Source: Pandoraea captiosa (lineage in GTDB: Bacteria; Pseudomonadota; Gammaproteobacteria; Burkholderiales; Burkholderiaceae). Taken from it: DNA of 64,000 bases. The notes beneath the pieces are model-generated. The model was not told the DNA's origin. It did no database searches and saw nothing but the letters and a program-made list of their open reading frames with translations. Made by a program: the position numbers and the translations under genes. The stretch is taken from assembly GCF_902459775.1 (NCBI RefSeq), contig NZ_CABPSQ010000004.1, positions 124,001 through 188,000 of the forward strand, given 5' to 3'. Positions 9,589-21,976 of the stretch are shown one piece after another. Position 1 is the first letter of the stretch. Every line of letters begins with the position of its first letter.

Positions 9589-9617
9589 GACGCCGGGATT
9601 CCCCGGCGTCTTTTTTT
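9589..9617 (+). terminator. Intrinsic terminator after lolD
   Basis: A 9-bp perfect stem GACGCCGGG/CCCGGCGTC with an ATTC loop is followed immediately by seven T residues. Confidence 0.93.
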
Positions 9618-9745
9618 GGTCCTGCGAAACGGGCATTTTTCGGCAACGTCCTAGACCGAACGCGGTGTTGTCCGATAGTGACGAAAAGCACAATGTGCGA
9701 GCCTTGTCATCGACCCGTAGAATTGACGTTCAAGGACATCTGACC

Positions 9746-10612
9746 ATGTGGATCGATACCCATTGCCATCTCGATGCGGCCGAGTTCGACGCCGACCGTG
9801 TCACCCTCATTGCCGACGCCGTGGCCGCGGGCGTCGCGGGGCTCGTGGTGCCTGCCGTCGAATGCGCGACGTTCGATGCCGCCCGCGCAGCCGCCCGGGC
9901 ATTCCCCGGCGGCGCTTATGCGCTCGGCATTCATCCGCTGTACACACCTCGTGCGCGAGACGAAGACATTGCGACGCTGCGTGCTGCCGTCGAGCGTGCC
10001 ATGAGTGACCCGAGATTCGTTGGCATTGGCGAGATCGGGCTGGACTACTTCGTGAAGACGCTGGACCCGGTGCGCCAGCAATTTTTCTACGTCGAGCAAT
10101 TGAAGATTGCGCGGGACTTCGACCTGCCGGTCATCCTGCATGTGAGGCGCTCGCAGGATGCCTTGCTCAAGCAACTGCGCATCTTTGCGCCGCGCAGTGG
10201 TATTGCGCATGCGTTCAACGGCAGTCGACAACAGGCCGAGATGTTCGTCGAGCGCGGATTCTGCCTCGGGTTCGGCGGCCAAATGACGTTCGATCGCGCC
10301 TTGCAGATTCGCCGGCTGGCTGTGGAGATGCCGCTGTCGTCCATCGTCATGGAGACGGATGCGCCGGATATCGCCCCGGAATGGCGCTACAAACAACGTA
10401 ACAGCCCGGCTGAACTGCCTCGAATGGCGCATGTCATGGCCGAACTGCGAGGCATGTCGCCCGACGCGCTGTCTCAGGCGACGTGTGCCAACGCGTGGCG
10501 AGTGCTGCCGCGTCTTTCCGGCGCAATGGCGATGACGCCCGGTGACGGTCCTGCCGCCGAATCTTCCCTGATTTCCAACGTTTCCGACGCCGCTTCCGGG
10601 CAGTCGCGCTGA
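9746..10612 (+). CDS. tatD: TatD-family metal-dependent hydrolase (DNase)
   Basis: A 288-residue TIM-barrel hydrolase. Metal ligands and family motifs are present in order: WIDTHCHLD at the N-terminus (HxH), GEIGLDY (Glu), ILHVRRSQD (His), IAHAFNGS (His) and METDAPD (Asp). TatD proteins are 3'-5' exonucleases or DNA-repair nucleases. Paralogues such as YcfH share these motifs, so the exact orthologue is uncertain. The ATG at 9746 has AAGGACA 10 nt upstream. An open frame exists further 5' but crosses the lolD terminator. comEC starts 44 nt downstream on the same strand. Confidence 0.92.
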   Translation: MWIDTHCHLDAAEFDADRVTLIADAVAAGVAGLVVPAVECATFDAARAAARAFPGGAYALGIHPLYTPRARDEDIATLRAAVERAMSDPRFVGIGEIGLDYFVKTLDPVRQQFFYVEQLKIARDFDLPVILHVRRSQDALLKQLRIFAPRSGIAHAFNGSRQQAEMFVERGFCLGFGGQMTFDRALQIRRLAVEMPLSSIVMETDAPDIAPEWRYKQRNSPAELPRMAHVMAELRGMSPDALSQATCANAWRVLPRLSGAMAMTPGDGPAAESSLISNVSDAASGQSR

Positions 10613-10656
10613 CGCCGAGGCGTCGCGCGAATGCGAACACATGACGCGATAACGTC

Positions 10657-13600
10657 ATGAGACTTGTGCTGCTCGCCTGGGTCGCCGGCATCTGGTGGCT
10701 GCAACAGGCGCCGACGCTTCCGGCAGGGCGCTGGTTTGTCGCGACAGTAAGCGTCGCGGTGCTGATATTCGCGCTTGGGGCGGTCGTGGCTGTGCGGGGC
10801 GCTTCATGGCGCGATTCAAGGGGCGATTCAAGGGGCGCATCAAGGGATGCTTCAAGGGGCGCGCACGGGGCTGGGAAGTGGCGCGCGTCGAACGCTCGTG
10901 CAGGCCTGACGACGGTGGATGGGAGGCCCGGCCCGGTGCGCAAACGATTTTCACCGCTGCGCGGATGTTGCTGGCGACGATCTGCGGGTGTTGCGGTGCT
11001 GGCGATCTGTGCGGGCGTAGCTGGTTACGCGTGGGCAGCGTGTCGGGCGGACGTGCGGCTGAGCGATCGGTTGCCAGCCGCGCTGGAGGGCCGGGACATC
11101 ACGGTGACGGGCGTCGTTGCAGGGTTGCCGAGCGCCACCGGAGATGGGCTGCGATTCGCGTTCGATGTGGAGAGCGCATATATCGGCAGTGCGTTTGAAC
11201 AAGGCGACGGTTCGTGCGGCGGATGCCCTGGTCAGGATGCGTGTGCGCGCGGGGCATCTCAGGTGTCGTCTGCGTCGACACGTTCATCTCGCGGTGTGTC
11301 CCGAAATTCGCGCAGTGAGCGTGCAGCCGAGTCGTCGTGCGGTGCGGTGCGCGTTCCGCGGCGAATCGAGCTGGTTTGGCCAGGCCGCGCCGCCTTTGAT
11401 CGGGGAGAGGCGCGGATCGATCGGAACGCGCGCGGTGCGCGGTTGCCGCGCGCTGGCGAGCGTTGGCAACTGCCCGTTCGCCTCAAGGCTCCACGTGGTC
11501 TCGCGAACTGGCACGGGGCAGATGCCGAGTTGACGGCGCTGGTAAAAGGCGTTCGTGCGTCGGGATATGTGCGAATGGGGTACGGCGACCGACGCGCGAC
11601 GCAGGCGAGCGTCGCGTTTCGACTGCAAGACGCTCCGTTGCCGGGGTATCGATTCGACGCGTGGCGTGAGCGGCTAAGAGACGATTTCCGAGCGGCGCTC
11701 GGACCATCGACCCGATATGGCGGTGTGTTGATGGCGTTGGCGCTGGGCGAGCGTGGCGACATCGCGGACGACGACTGGCAAGTTTTTGCTGACACCGGGG
11801 TGAGTCATCTGTTGGCGATCTCGGGATTGCATGTGTCGCTGGTGGCCGGAGCGCTCGCCGCGATCGTTGGCGTGCTTTGGCGTCGAACTTGCTACCGCCG
11901 TGTCAGCTTGCCGCTTTTGTGGCCCGCACCGAAGGCGGCGGCCGTGGCGGGGCTGGTGGCGGCAGTCGCCTACGGTGCGGTCGCCGGTTGGGGTGTTCCC
12001 GTCAGGCGTGCCGTTGGCATGGTGGCGATCGTTGTCGCAGCGCTGCTGAGCGGGCGTTTTGCAGCGCCTTCGTATGTGCTGGCGTGGGCCTTGGCAATCG
12101 TTGTGGCGCTCGATCCCTGGACGGTCGTCACGCCGGGACTCTGGTTGTCCTTCGGCGCCGTAACGGCGTTGGTGATGGCGACAAAGCGCCGCGACTCGCT
12201 GAACCCGGTGCGGGCGCAGCGACGTGGTCAACGCGGTAATTGTGGTGAACGCGGTCAACGTGGTCAACGCGATGGCGGGGTGCGGTGCGAGGACGCCCCG
12301 CCGGCGAGTCTCGAGAGCGTCGAAGGGGCAAGGCCGTCGAGCGCCCAGGGGGTGCCGCGACCCTGGTACGCGTCGATAACCATCCGGTTCGGGCAGGCCG
12401 CCCGGGCGCAGTACGCGGTCACGATCGGGCTGGTGCCGCTCACGTTGGCCTGGTTCGGGACGGTGCCGGTCCTCGGGCCATTGGCGAACGCGGTCGCAAT
12501 ACCGGTCATGACGTTGATCGTCACGCCCTTGGCGCTGGTGAGCCTGCTACTGCCCAGGGGCCTGGCGCACTGGGTGCTTTTCGTCGCGCACGCGGTCGTT
12601 ACGTGGCTCGCCGAGTGGCTGGGCGCGCTCGCCGCAGTGCCGTGGGCGGTGTGGCGCGCACCGGTCTCGCCCTGGTGGGCGCAAGTCGCCGCGCTGGCGG
12701 GCGTGGTCGCCTGTCTGATCCCGCTGCCGCAGTGGGTCGCACGGATTCGCCTGCTTGCGTGCGGCGTTCGTCTTGCGGGTTTCGCGCTCATGGGGCCTGC
12801 GGTGTTTGCGTCTTCGCAGCGGCCTGCTGACGGTGAGTTTCGCGTAACCATGCTCGATGTCGGGCAGGGCAACGCCGTACTGGTGGAAACGGCCAGCCGC
12901 ACTTTGCTTTTCGACACCGGCCCACCTTTCGGCAGACGCAGCGACGCCGGACGGCGCGTGATCGTGCCGTACCTGCGCTCGATTGGGACTGCGAGACTCG
13001 ATCGACTGGTCGTCAGTCACGCTCATGACGATCATTTCGGGGGCGCTTTGAGCGTTTTGCGCGCCTTTCCGTCCGCACAGATATTTTCATCGCTGCCCGA
13101 AGGCCACGCGGTGCGCAGCGCAGCGACGTCCCATCGGACATGTCTAGTCGGTCAGCAATGGACGTGGGACGGCGTGACTTTCCGGTTCCTGCATCCCGAC
13201 AAGGCGGCATTACGTGAGGGATGGGCGGGGCGCGCGGGGCCGAACAGCGTGAGTTGTGTACTGTATGTTGCCAACGCCCGGCATAGCGCCTTGCTGGCTG
13301 CGGACGCCGAAGCCATGCAAGAGCGTCTGATGGTGTCGAGATTTGGATCGAAATTGCGCGCGGACATCCTGCTGGCGCCCCATCACGGCAGTTTAACGTC
13401 GTCGACCCCAGCGTTCGTTGCTGCGGTTTCGCCTGCGCACGTGGTGTTTCAGACGGGGTATCGCAACCGCTTCGGTCATCCCAGACCGCCGGTGGTGGCA
13501 CGCTATCGCGCCGGCGGCGCGCAAATCTGGCAGAGCGTCACGCATGGCGGCCTCCGGTTCGCGACCGGTCCGCCCGGGATCAAAGTCCAGGCCTATCGGG

Positions 13601-13671
13601 AGCATTACCGGCGGTACTGGCATGCGAATTCGACGGAAACCTCTACCGGTACTCGACGAGCGGTTCGCTAG
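10657..13671 (+). CDS. comEC: DNA internalization competence protein ComEC/Rec2
   Basis: Forms the inner-membrane channel for single-stranded DNA during natural transformation. At 1004 residues it is longer than the roughly 750-850 usual. In order it has two N-terminal membrane segments, a DUF4131/OB-like region, and a multi-helix Competence domain starting near residue 340 (SHLLAISGLHVSLVAG). A C-terminal metallo-beta-lactamase-like domain follows, with LDVGQGNAVLVE, the metal site SHAHDDHFGG near residue 787, and APHHGS. Two stretches of in-frame short tandem repeats (near residues 52-68 and 523-540) lie in predicted loops and add length. The ATG at 10657 has no strong Shine-Dalgarno sequence. 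Confidence 0.94.
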   Translation: MRLVLLAWVAGIWWLQQAPTLPAGRWFVATVSVAVLIFALGAVVAVRGASWRDSRGDSRGASRDASRGAHGAGKWRASNARAGLTTVDGRPGPVRKRFSPLRGCCWRRSAGVAVLAICAGVAGYAWAACRADVRLSDRLPAALEGRDITVTGVVAGLPSATGDGLRFAFDVESAYIGSAFEQGDGSCGGCPGQDACARGASQVSSASTRSSRGVSRNSRSERAAESSCGAVRVPRRIELVWPGRAAFDRGEARIDRNARGARLPRAGERWQLPVRLKAPRGLANWHGADAELTALVKGVRASGYVRMGYGDRRATQASVAFRLQDAPLPGYRFDAWRERLRDDFRAALGPSTRYGGVLMALALGERGDIADDDWQVFADTGVSHLLAISGLHVSLVAGALAAIVGVLWRRTCYRRVSLPLLWPAPKAAAVAGLVAAVAYGAVAGWGVPVRRAVGMVAIVVAALLSGRFAAPSYVLAWALAIVVALDPWTVVTPGLWLSFGAVTALVMATKRRDSLNPVRAQRRGQRGNCGERGQRGQRDGGVRCEDAPPASLESVEGARPSSAQGVPRPWYASITIRFGQAARAQYAVTIGLVPLTLAWFGTVPVLGPLANAVAIPVMTLIVTPLALVSLLLPRGLAHWVLFVAHAVVTWLAEWLGALAAVPWAVWRAPVSPWWAQVAALAGVVACLIPLPQWVARIRLLACGVRLAGFALMGPAVFASSQRPADGEFRVTMLDVGQGNAVLVETASRTLLFDTGPPFGRRSDAGRRVIVPYLRSIGTARLDRLVVSHAHDDHFGGALSVLRAFPSAQIFSSLPEGHAVRSAATSHRTCLVGQQWTWDGVTFRFLHPDKAALREGWAGRAGPNSVSCVLYVANARHSALLAADAEAMQERLMVSRFGSKLRADILLAPHHGSLTSSTPAFVAAVSPAHVVFQTGYRNRFGHPRPPVVARYRAGGAQIWQSVTHGGLRFATGPPGIKVQAYREHYRRYWHANSTETSTGTRRAVR
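10811..10858 (+). repeat. 12-nt tandem repeat in comEC, four units
   Basis: Two identical units gcgattcaaggg are followed by gcgcatcaaggg and atgcttcaaggg. The 12-nt period keeps frame and encodes repeated Asp/Ala-Ser-Arg-Gly/Asp residues after the second N-terminal membrane segment of ComEC. Confidence 0.9.
12223..12276 (+). repeat. 9-nt tandem repeat in comEC, six units
   Basis: Six consecutive 9-mers resemble cgtggtcaa (units 1 and 5 identical; unit 4 is cgcggtcaa). They encode Arg-Gly-Gln-type triplets (RGQRGNCGERGQRGQRDG) in a loop between predicted membrane helices of ComEC. The period keeps the reading frame. Confidence 0.88.
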
Positions 13672-13740
13672 AATGGTCCGGCGAGTGTCATGCGACCTGA
13701 TGATCGTGTACGGCCAATGCTCGCGAGGACATAGAATTCC

Positions 13741-14571
13741 ATGACAAGAGACATCATCCATTTTTCGCACGGCAACGGCTTTCCGGCTGGCGTGTATCGC
13801 AAGATGCTCGGCGCGCTGGCGGATGAGTACGACGTGCGCGCCATCGATCGCATCGGGCACGATCCGCGCTACCCCGTGACGCCTGGCTGGCGGTATTTGC
13901 GAAATGAACTGGTCGACACGCTCGAGCGTCAATACGGCGGCGAGCCGGTCTGGCTCGTCGGACACTCGCTCGGCGGCTTTCTCAGTTTGATGGCCGCACT
14001 CAAGGCGCCGCGATGCGTGCGCGGCGTGGTGATGGTGGATTCGCCTATCGTGACACCCGGATGGCGTACGCAGATGCTGCGTCTGGGAATGCTGACCGGG
14101 CTTTACGAACGCCTGTCGCCTGCTGGCGTGACGAAAAGGCGTCGCGACCAGTGGCCGGATTGGGAAAGCGCGTGGCAGCATTTTGCGAGTAAACCGGCAT
14201 TCGCCAGTTGGGATCCGGACGTGCTGCGCGACTATATCGACTGCGGAACGCTGCCGACCGGGCAGGGCGATGCGCGGCGTCTGGCTTTTGCTCGGGAGAT
14301 CGAGTACCGCATTTACCTGACGTTGCCGCCGTCTCTGGCCGTGCGCGCGATGCGTGGTGTCCCGGTCCCGGTCGGCTTTCTGGCAGGCACGGCGTCGCGG
14401 GAATTGCGTCAGGCGGGCATCGGCGCGACGCGCCGAATCGTCGGCACTCATCTGCGTTACGTGCCGGGCACGCACCTTTTCCCGATGGAGCGTCCGTTGG
14501 AGACGGCCGCCGCCATCCGGAGCATGCTCGCGGAGCTCAAAGGCGAACACCGTCGTCCTCTGGCTGCCTGA
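13741..14571 (+). CDS. Alpha/beta hydrolase
   Basis: A 276-residue alpha/beta-fold hydrolase. Near the N-terminus HGNGFPAGVY supplies the oxyanion-hole region, and the nucleophile elbow is GHSLGG (near residue 80). A catalytic histidine is probably in GTHLFPMERP near the C-terminus. The substrate cannot be deduced. It begins 69 nt after comEC on the same strand with a TAGAAT -10-like box at 13669-13674 overlapping the comEC stop, so it may have its own promoter. Confidence 0.88.
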   Translation: MTRDIIHFSHGNGFPAGVYRKMLGALADEYDVRAIDRIGHDPRYPVTPGWRYLRNELVDTLERQYGGEPVWLVGHSLGGFLSLMAALKAPRCVRGVVMVDSPIVTPGWRTQMLRLGMLTGLYERLSPAGVTKRRRDQWPDWESAWQHFASKPAFASWDPDVLRDYIDCGTLPTGQGDARRLAFAREIEYRIYLTLPPSLAVRAMRGVPVPVGFLAGTASRELRQAGIGATRRIVGTHLRYVPGTHLFPMERPLETAAAIRSMLAELKGEHRRPLAA

Positions 14572-14631
14572 ATCGGGATGCGCAGGACCGAACCGGCCCA
14601 GAGGCGCTCCCGGGCGCGTCGGTCCTGATGA

Positions 14632-16395
<1,764 letters not shown>

Positions 16396-16427
16396 GACGC
16401 GCAGCGAGCGAGAGACAAGGAGTTCCC

Positions 16428-17282
16428 ATGAAACTGTGCGGTTTCGATGTTGGCCTGGACAAGCCGTTTTTCCTGATCGCGGGTACCTGCGTCGTCGAGT
16501 CGGAGCAAATGACGATCGACGTCGCGGGGCAGCTCAAGGAAATCACGAGCGCGCTCGGCATTCCTTTCATCTACAAGTCGTCGTTCGACAAGGCGAATCG
16601 CAGCTCGGGCAAGTCGTATCGCGGCCCGGGTCGCGAACAGGGCCTGAAGATCCTCGAGGAAGTGCGTCGTCAACTCGGTGTGCCGGTTCTCACGGACGTG
16701 CATACCGAAGAAGACGTTGCCGTGGCCGCGCCGATCGTCGACGTGCTGCAAACGCCGGCGTTCCTGTGCCGTCAGACCGATTTCATTCGCGCCTGCGCCC
16801 AGTCGGGCAAGCCGGTGAACATCAAGAAGGGCCAGTTTCTCGCGCCGCACGACATGATCAACGTCATCGACAAGGCTCGCGACGCCGCGCGTGAAGCCGG
16901 TCTGCCCGATGACGTCTTCATGGCCTGCGAGCGTGGCGTTTCGTTCGGTTACAACAATCTCGTCTCGGACATGCGATCGCTTGCGATCATGCGCGAGACG
17001 GGGGCGCCGGTCGTGTTCGATGCCACGCACTCGGTGCAGTTGCCCGGCGGGCAGGGCACCAGCTCGGGCGGTCAGCGCGAGTTCGTGCCGGTGCTCTCGC
17101 GTGCCGCCGTTGCCGTAGGCGTGTCGGGTCTGTTCATGGAGACGCACCCGGACCCGGCGTGCGCACTCTCGGATGGCCCCAATGCCGTGCCGCTCGGCCG
17201 CATGCGCGAGCTGCTCACCACGCTCAAGACCATCGATGCGGCGGTGAAGCAAGGCGAGTTTCTGGAAAACAATTTCAACTGA
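16428..17282 (+). CDS. kdsA: 3-deoxy-8-phosphooctulonate (KDO-8-phosphate) synthase
   Basis: Condenses arabinose-5-phosphate with phosphoenolpyruvate to make KDO-8-P for lipopolysaccharide inner core. The protein is 284 residues. Family motifs include [11 protein letters not shown] at the N-terminus, [12 protein letters not shown]-like [24 protein letters not shown], and the phosphate and metal-binding [15 protein letters not shown] and [24 protein letters not shown] lies 6 nt before the ATG. It is probably co-transcribed with pyrG. Confidence 0.97.
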   Translation: MKLCGFDVGLDKPFFLIAGTCVVESEQMTIDVAGQLKEITSALGIPFIYKSSFDKANRSSGKSYRGPGREQGLKILEEVRRQLGVPVLTDVHTEEDVAVAAPIVDVLQTPAFLCRQTDFIRACAQSGKPVNIKKGQFLAPHDMINVIDKARDAAREAGLPDDVFMACERGVSFGYNNLVSDMRSLAIMRETGAPVVFDATHSVQLPGGQGTSSGGQREFVPVLSRAAVAVGVSGLFMETHPDPACALSDGPNAVPLGRMRELLTTLKTIDAAVKQGEFLENNFN

Positions 17283-18980
<1,698 letters not shown>

Positions 18981-19058
18981 TTCCGTTTCCCCGGGAAGTG
19001 AAGTGAGATCCTGATTTCGATCCGATCGGGCTTCCCGGAATTCTTGCCAGGCGAAAGC

Positions 19059-19484
19059 ATGCGAATGGTGACCTTGGTGCTGGTGCTGCTCTTGGTAGTC
19101 ATCCAGTATCCGCTCTGGTTCGGCCACGGTGGTTGGTTGTACGTGCACGAACTGCGCGACGAGCTGAGCGCCGAACAGCAGAAAAACGAGCAGTTGAAGG
19201 AACGTAACGATCGTCTTGCCGGCGAAGTGCAGGATTTGCAGGACGGCACGGCAGCGATCGAAGAGCGTGCTCGTTTCGAGCTGGGCATGGTCAAGGACGG
19301 CGAGGTGTTCGTTCAGTTCGTAGGGGCCGATGGCGCCAGCGCACCGCAAGGGGCGTCCGGCGCCGATGTACCCCTCGTCTCGTCGACCGAGCCCGCTCAC
19401 AAAACGGTAGCGGCCACGCCACCACCGCCCCCGTCGCAGACGAAGGGCAAGGAGCGCTCGGGGCATAAGGCTCAGCATCACTGA
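19059..19484 (+). CDS. ftsB: Cell division protein FtsB
   Basis: Small bitopic divisome protein that pairs with FtsL and FtsQ. The start chosen is the ATG at 19059 ([22 protein letters not shown]), which gives a short cytoplasmic tip, one membrane helix and then a periplasmic coiled coil (about residues 30-75, [23 protein letters not shown]). A TTG frame 15 nt upstream is less likely. The protein is 141 residues, about 35 longer than E. coli FtsB, owing to a Ser/Pro/Lys-rich tail ([12 protein letters not shown]). A terminator closes the unit. Confidence 0.93.
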   Translation: MRMVTLVLVLLLVVIQYPLWFGHGGWLYVHELRDELSAEQQKNEQLKERNDRLAGEVQDLQDGTAAIEERARFELGMVKDGEVFVQFVGADGASAPQGASGADVPLVSSTEPAHKTVAATPPPPPSQTKGKERSGHKAQHH

Positions 19485-19531
19485 TCGCTGTGTGCCGACG
19501 TTGGCAATCACGCGAATCAATGCAGTAGAAC

Positions 19532-19563
19532 GCAAAAGGCGCTCCTACGGGAGCGCCTTTTGC
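19532..19563. terminator. Bidirectional terminator between ftsB and the convergent lipoprotein gene
   Basis: A perfect 14-bp stem with a TACG loop. The A-rich left arm and T-rich right arm (CCTTTT) let it work on both strands between the convergent genes. Confidence 0.88.
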
Positions 19564-19636
19564 ATTGTCTCGAACGGTCGGCTTCAGTCTGAAGCGACCT
19601 GTGTCAATCCCATGGGGCCATGACTGACGTCATTCG

Positions 19637-20086
19637 TCAGAAACCGACGCTAACGCCAACCGCCGATCGCGGACCGTACCAGCCAGGGCCGTACCATCCT
19701 GGCCCATACCAGCCGGGACCACCCCATCCGCCGTAGAAGTATGCGTTGCTGTTGTAGCTGCGAATGGCGTCGTCAAGCGCGCGCTGAACGCGCTCACGCT
19801 CGATGGTGCTTTCCTGTTCGTCGTAGATGCTCTGGTTCAGGCGTGTCAGCGCCTGCTTCTGCGCATCTGTCATCGCTGGCGTAGGCGCCGCGTCGCCGGC
19901 GGATGGCAAACGCGCGGCGGGCGCGTCCGGGGGCGGCAGTTGCAGTTGTGCACAACCGGCGGCCAACGTCAGCACGAGCAGACCGAGTGCGCCCGCGGTC
20001 GAACGAATGACGCAACGACGTCGCCGTTGCGACGGCACGGCGGAACAGTTGGGGGCAGCGAGTCGGGGCATGGCGCAATAACCCAT
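19637..20086 (-). CDS. Putative lipoprotein with GPGWY repeats
   Basis: A 149-residue protein (or 144 from an internal ATG at 20071). It has a basic N-region (SQRRRRCVIR) and a hydrophobic stretch ending in the lipobox LAAGC, so it is probably a lipoprotein. The middle (about residues 70-112) is a charged helical segment (TDAQKQALTRLNQSIYDEQESTIERERVQRALDD has this character). The C-terminus is Gly/Trp/Tyr-rich with three GPGWY units. Similar tails occur in envelope proteins of unknown function. I do not recognise the family. Confidence 0.72.
   Translation of the reverse strand: MGYCAMPRLAAPNCSAVPSQRRRRCVIRSTAGALGLLVLTLAAGCAQLQLPPPDAPAARLPSAGDAAPTPAMTDAQKQALTRLNQSIYDEQESTIERERVQRALDDAIRSYNSNAYFYGGWGGPGWYGPGWYGPGWYGPRSAVGVSVGF
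19676..19720 (-). repeat. 15-nt repeat encoding GPGWY, three units
   Basis: Three near-identical 15-mers (19676-19690, 19691-19705, 19706-19720) encode the Gly-Pro-Gly-Trp-Tyr tail of the lipoprotein. Third-position differences suggest the amino-acid pattern is maintained. Confidence 0.85.
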
Positions 20087-20203
20087 GGATTGACGGCGGT
20101 TCGGTCCGTCGCTGGGCCGACGGTTTGTCTCACGCCGATTGACGTCTGAGATTCACTGGCACGCCGGTCGTTCCACGCGCCAGTGTTTTTCCGTCGCTCG
20201 ATA

Positions 20204-21139
20204 TCAATGCTGCCCGGCCGGTGCCACGTGAGGCGACTCGGTGAACAGTTGTGCCGCGTCCACCTTGTCGAACTGGTAAGTCTGACGGCAGAACTCGCAC
20301 GCGACCTCCACGTTCGGGCGTTCGTCGAACACGCTCATGACTTCCGCTTCTCCGAGCGTCCGGAGCATATTGGCGACGCGCTCGCGCGAACAGGTGCAAC
20401 GGAACGCCGTCGGCTGCGGGTCGAACACGCGTACCGTCTCTTCCCAGAACAGCCGATGCAGCATGGTTTCACGGTCCGTGCTCAGCATTTCGTCGCGTTT
20501 GAGCGTGTTGCCCAACTGGCAGACGCGATTCCAGGTGTCTTCGTCCTCTTCCGGGGCGTGCTCCGCGCCGCTTCCCGCCGTGCCGCCATATCCCGGCAGC
20601 TTTTGCAGCAGGATACCGACCGCGTGGTTCTCGTCCGACGCCAGCCACAGCCGGGTATCGAGCTGTTCCGAGTGATGCATGTAGTGTTCGAGCACCGAGG
20701 CCATGTCCGGGAGCGGGCCATGTTCGTCGGAGAGCGGCACCACGCCCTGGTACGGCTGCTGGCCGGGTTGCTTCACGCGCGGATCGAGCGTGATCGCGAA
20801 ATGGGCGCGTCCATGCACGTTGACCAGCGACTTGAGCGAGCTGTCCTCGGGGATGTCGCCGCTGTACTTTGCCGTCGCGCGCATGGTGAGATCGGCATTG
20901 CATTCGACGACCGCCATCGTGACGGGGCCATCGCCATGCAGTTGCAAGACGAGCGCGCCGTCGAATTTGACGTTGGCAGTGAGCAGTGCGGCCGCGGCCA
21001 TCATCTCGCCGAGCAAATGGCGGACGGCTGCCGGGTACTCGTGACGCTCCAGCACCGCGCGCCAGGTGGCGTCGAGGCTGACGTATTCCCCGCGCACGGG
21101 GGCGGCGTCGAACATGAATTTCTGAAGTTGGTCGGACAC
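20204..21139 (-). CDS. hslO: Redox-regulated holdase chaperone Hsp33
   Basis: Cytosolic chaperone activated by oxidation. It has 311 residues from a GTG start at 21139 (MSDQLQKFMFDAAPVRGEYV). The zinc-binding redox switch is intact: CxC at residues 248 and 250 (CTCSRERV) and CxxC at 281 and 284 (CEFCRQ). It lies between the lipoprotein and the gamma-carbonic anhydrase on the same strand, with gaps of 117 and 263 nt, so it may be transcribed on its own. Confidence 0.96.
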   Translation of the reverse strand: MSDQLQKFMFDAAPVRGEYVSLDATWRAVLERHEYPAAVRHLLGEMMAAAALLTANVKFDGALVLQLHGDGPVTMAVVECNADLTMRATAKYSGDIPEDSSLKSLVNVHGRAHFAITLDPRVKQPGQQPYQGVVPLSDEHGPLPDMASVLEHYMHHSEQLDTRLWLASDENHAVGILLQKLPGYGGTAGSGAEHAPEEDEDTWNRVCQLGNTLKRDEMLSTDRETMLHRLFWEETVRVFDPQPTAFRCTCSRERVANMLRTLGEAEVMSVFDERPNVEVACEFCRQTYQFDKVDAAQLFTESPHVAPAGQH

Positions 21140-21402
21140 GGTCGAATTCCTGAAAAATGCGGCAACGGCGGGTGGTGTGACAGACGGTCCGAGACGCCAA
21201 ACGAGTCACGAGAAACGGCAATGGTGCAAAAAACGCACAGGATTTCCGTCATTCGCTCGTTTGCGCGAGCCTTGCTTTCACACGAGCCGAGTTATGGCGC
21301 GTCAATGGTTCACTATCTGGGGGCGCATGCCGCATTTTCAACACGCCGGCGGTGAAGGCCCGCGCACCCGACTGCCAGCGCGCGCCGCCACCGCCCGCGC
21401 GC

Positions 21403-21927
21403 TCAGCCGATACGCACCAGTTGTTCCTTGAACACCTGCCGCCGTGTGGCGTAGACGTCGGCGTTACGTTTGAGGTTCGCGACTTCCTCGTCCGTCAATT
21501 CGCGCACGACCTTGGCGGGCACGCCGAGGATCAGGGAGCGGTCCGGAAACGTCTTGCGCTCGGTAACGAGTGCACCGGCACCCACGAGGCTGTCGCGGCC
21601 GATGACGGCGCCGTTGAGCAGCACGGCCTGGATGCCGATCAGCGAGTTCTCTCCGACCGTGCAGCCATGCAGCATGGCCTGATGGCCGATGCTGACGCCT
21701 TCGGCCAGTGTCAGCGGATAGCCGGGGTCGGCATGCAGTACGGCGCCTTCCTGCACGTTGGTCGCCTTACCGATCCGGATCGGTTCGTTGTCGCCGCGAA
21801 TCGCCACCCCGGGCCACACGCTGCTGTTCTCGGCAAGCACAACCTCGCCGATGATGGTGGCAGTGTCGGCCACGAAAGCACTCTCGTGGATCTGCGGGGT
21901 CTTGTCTCCAAGTTTATAGATCGGCAT
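21403..21927 (-). CDS. Gamma-carbonic anhydrase family protein
   Basis: A 174-residue left-handed beta-helix protein built from hexapeptide repeats (for example IIGEVVLAENSSVWPGVAIRG has this pattern). Three zinc-ligand histidines match the gamma-carbonic anhydrase pattern: H65 (VLHAD), H82 (IGHQ) and H87 (LHGC). Related proteins (YrdA, PaaY, CaiE) are often thioesterases or uncharacterised, so carbonic anhydrase activity is not assured. The start at 21927 is divergent from the DUF455 gene with 49 nt between. Confidence 0.92.
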   Translation of the reverse strand: MPIYKLGDKTPQIHESAFVADTATIIGEVVLAENSSVWPGVAIRGDNEPIRIGKATNVQEGAVLHADPGYPLTLAEGVSIGHQAMLHGCTVGENSLIGIQAVLLNGAVIGRDSLVGAGALVTERKTFPDRSLILGVPAKVVRELTDEEVANLKRNADVYATRRQVFKEQLVRIG

Positions 21928-21976
21928 AGCGGCTTCGGTTCGCGGTTAAAATCGACGAAACCGCTATTGTAACGTC

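Noticed and set aside
20154-20190. Inverted repeat CACTGGC/GCCAGTG followed by TTTTT near the 3' end of hslO
   Set aside because: The T tract is on the strand opposite to hslO, where no gene ends, and the stem has a mismatch. Not convincing as an hslO terminator.
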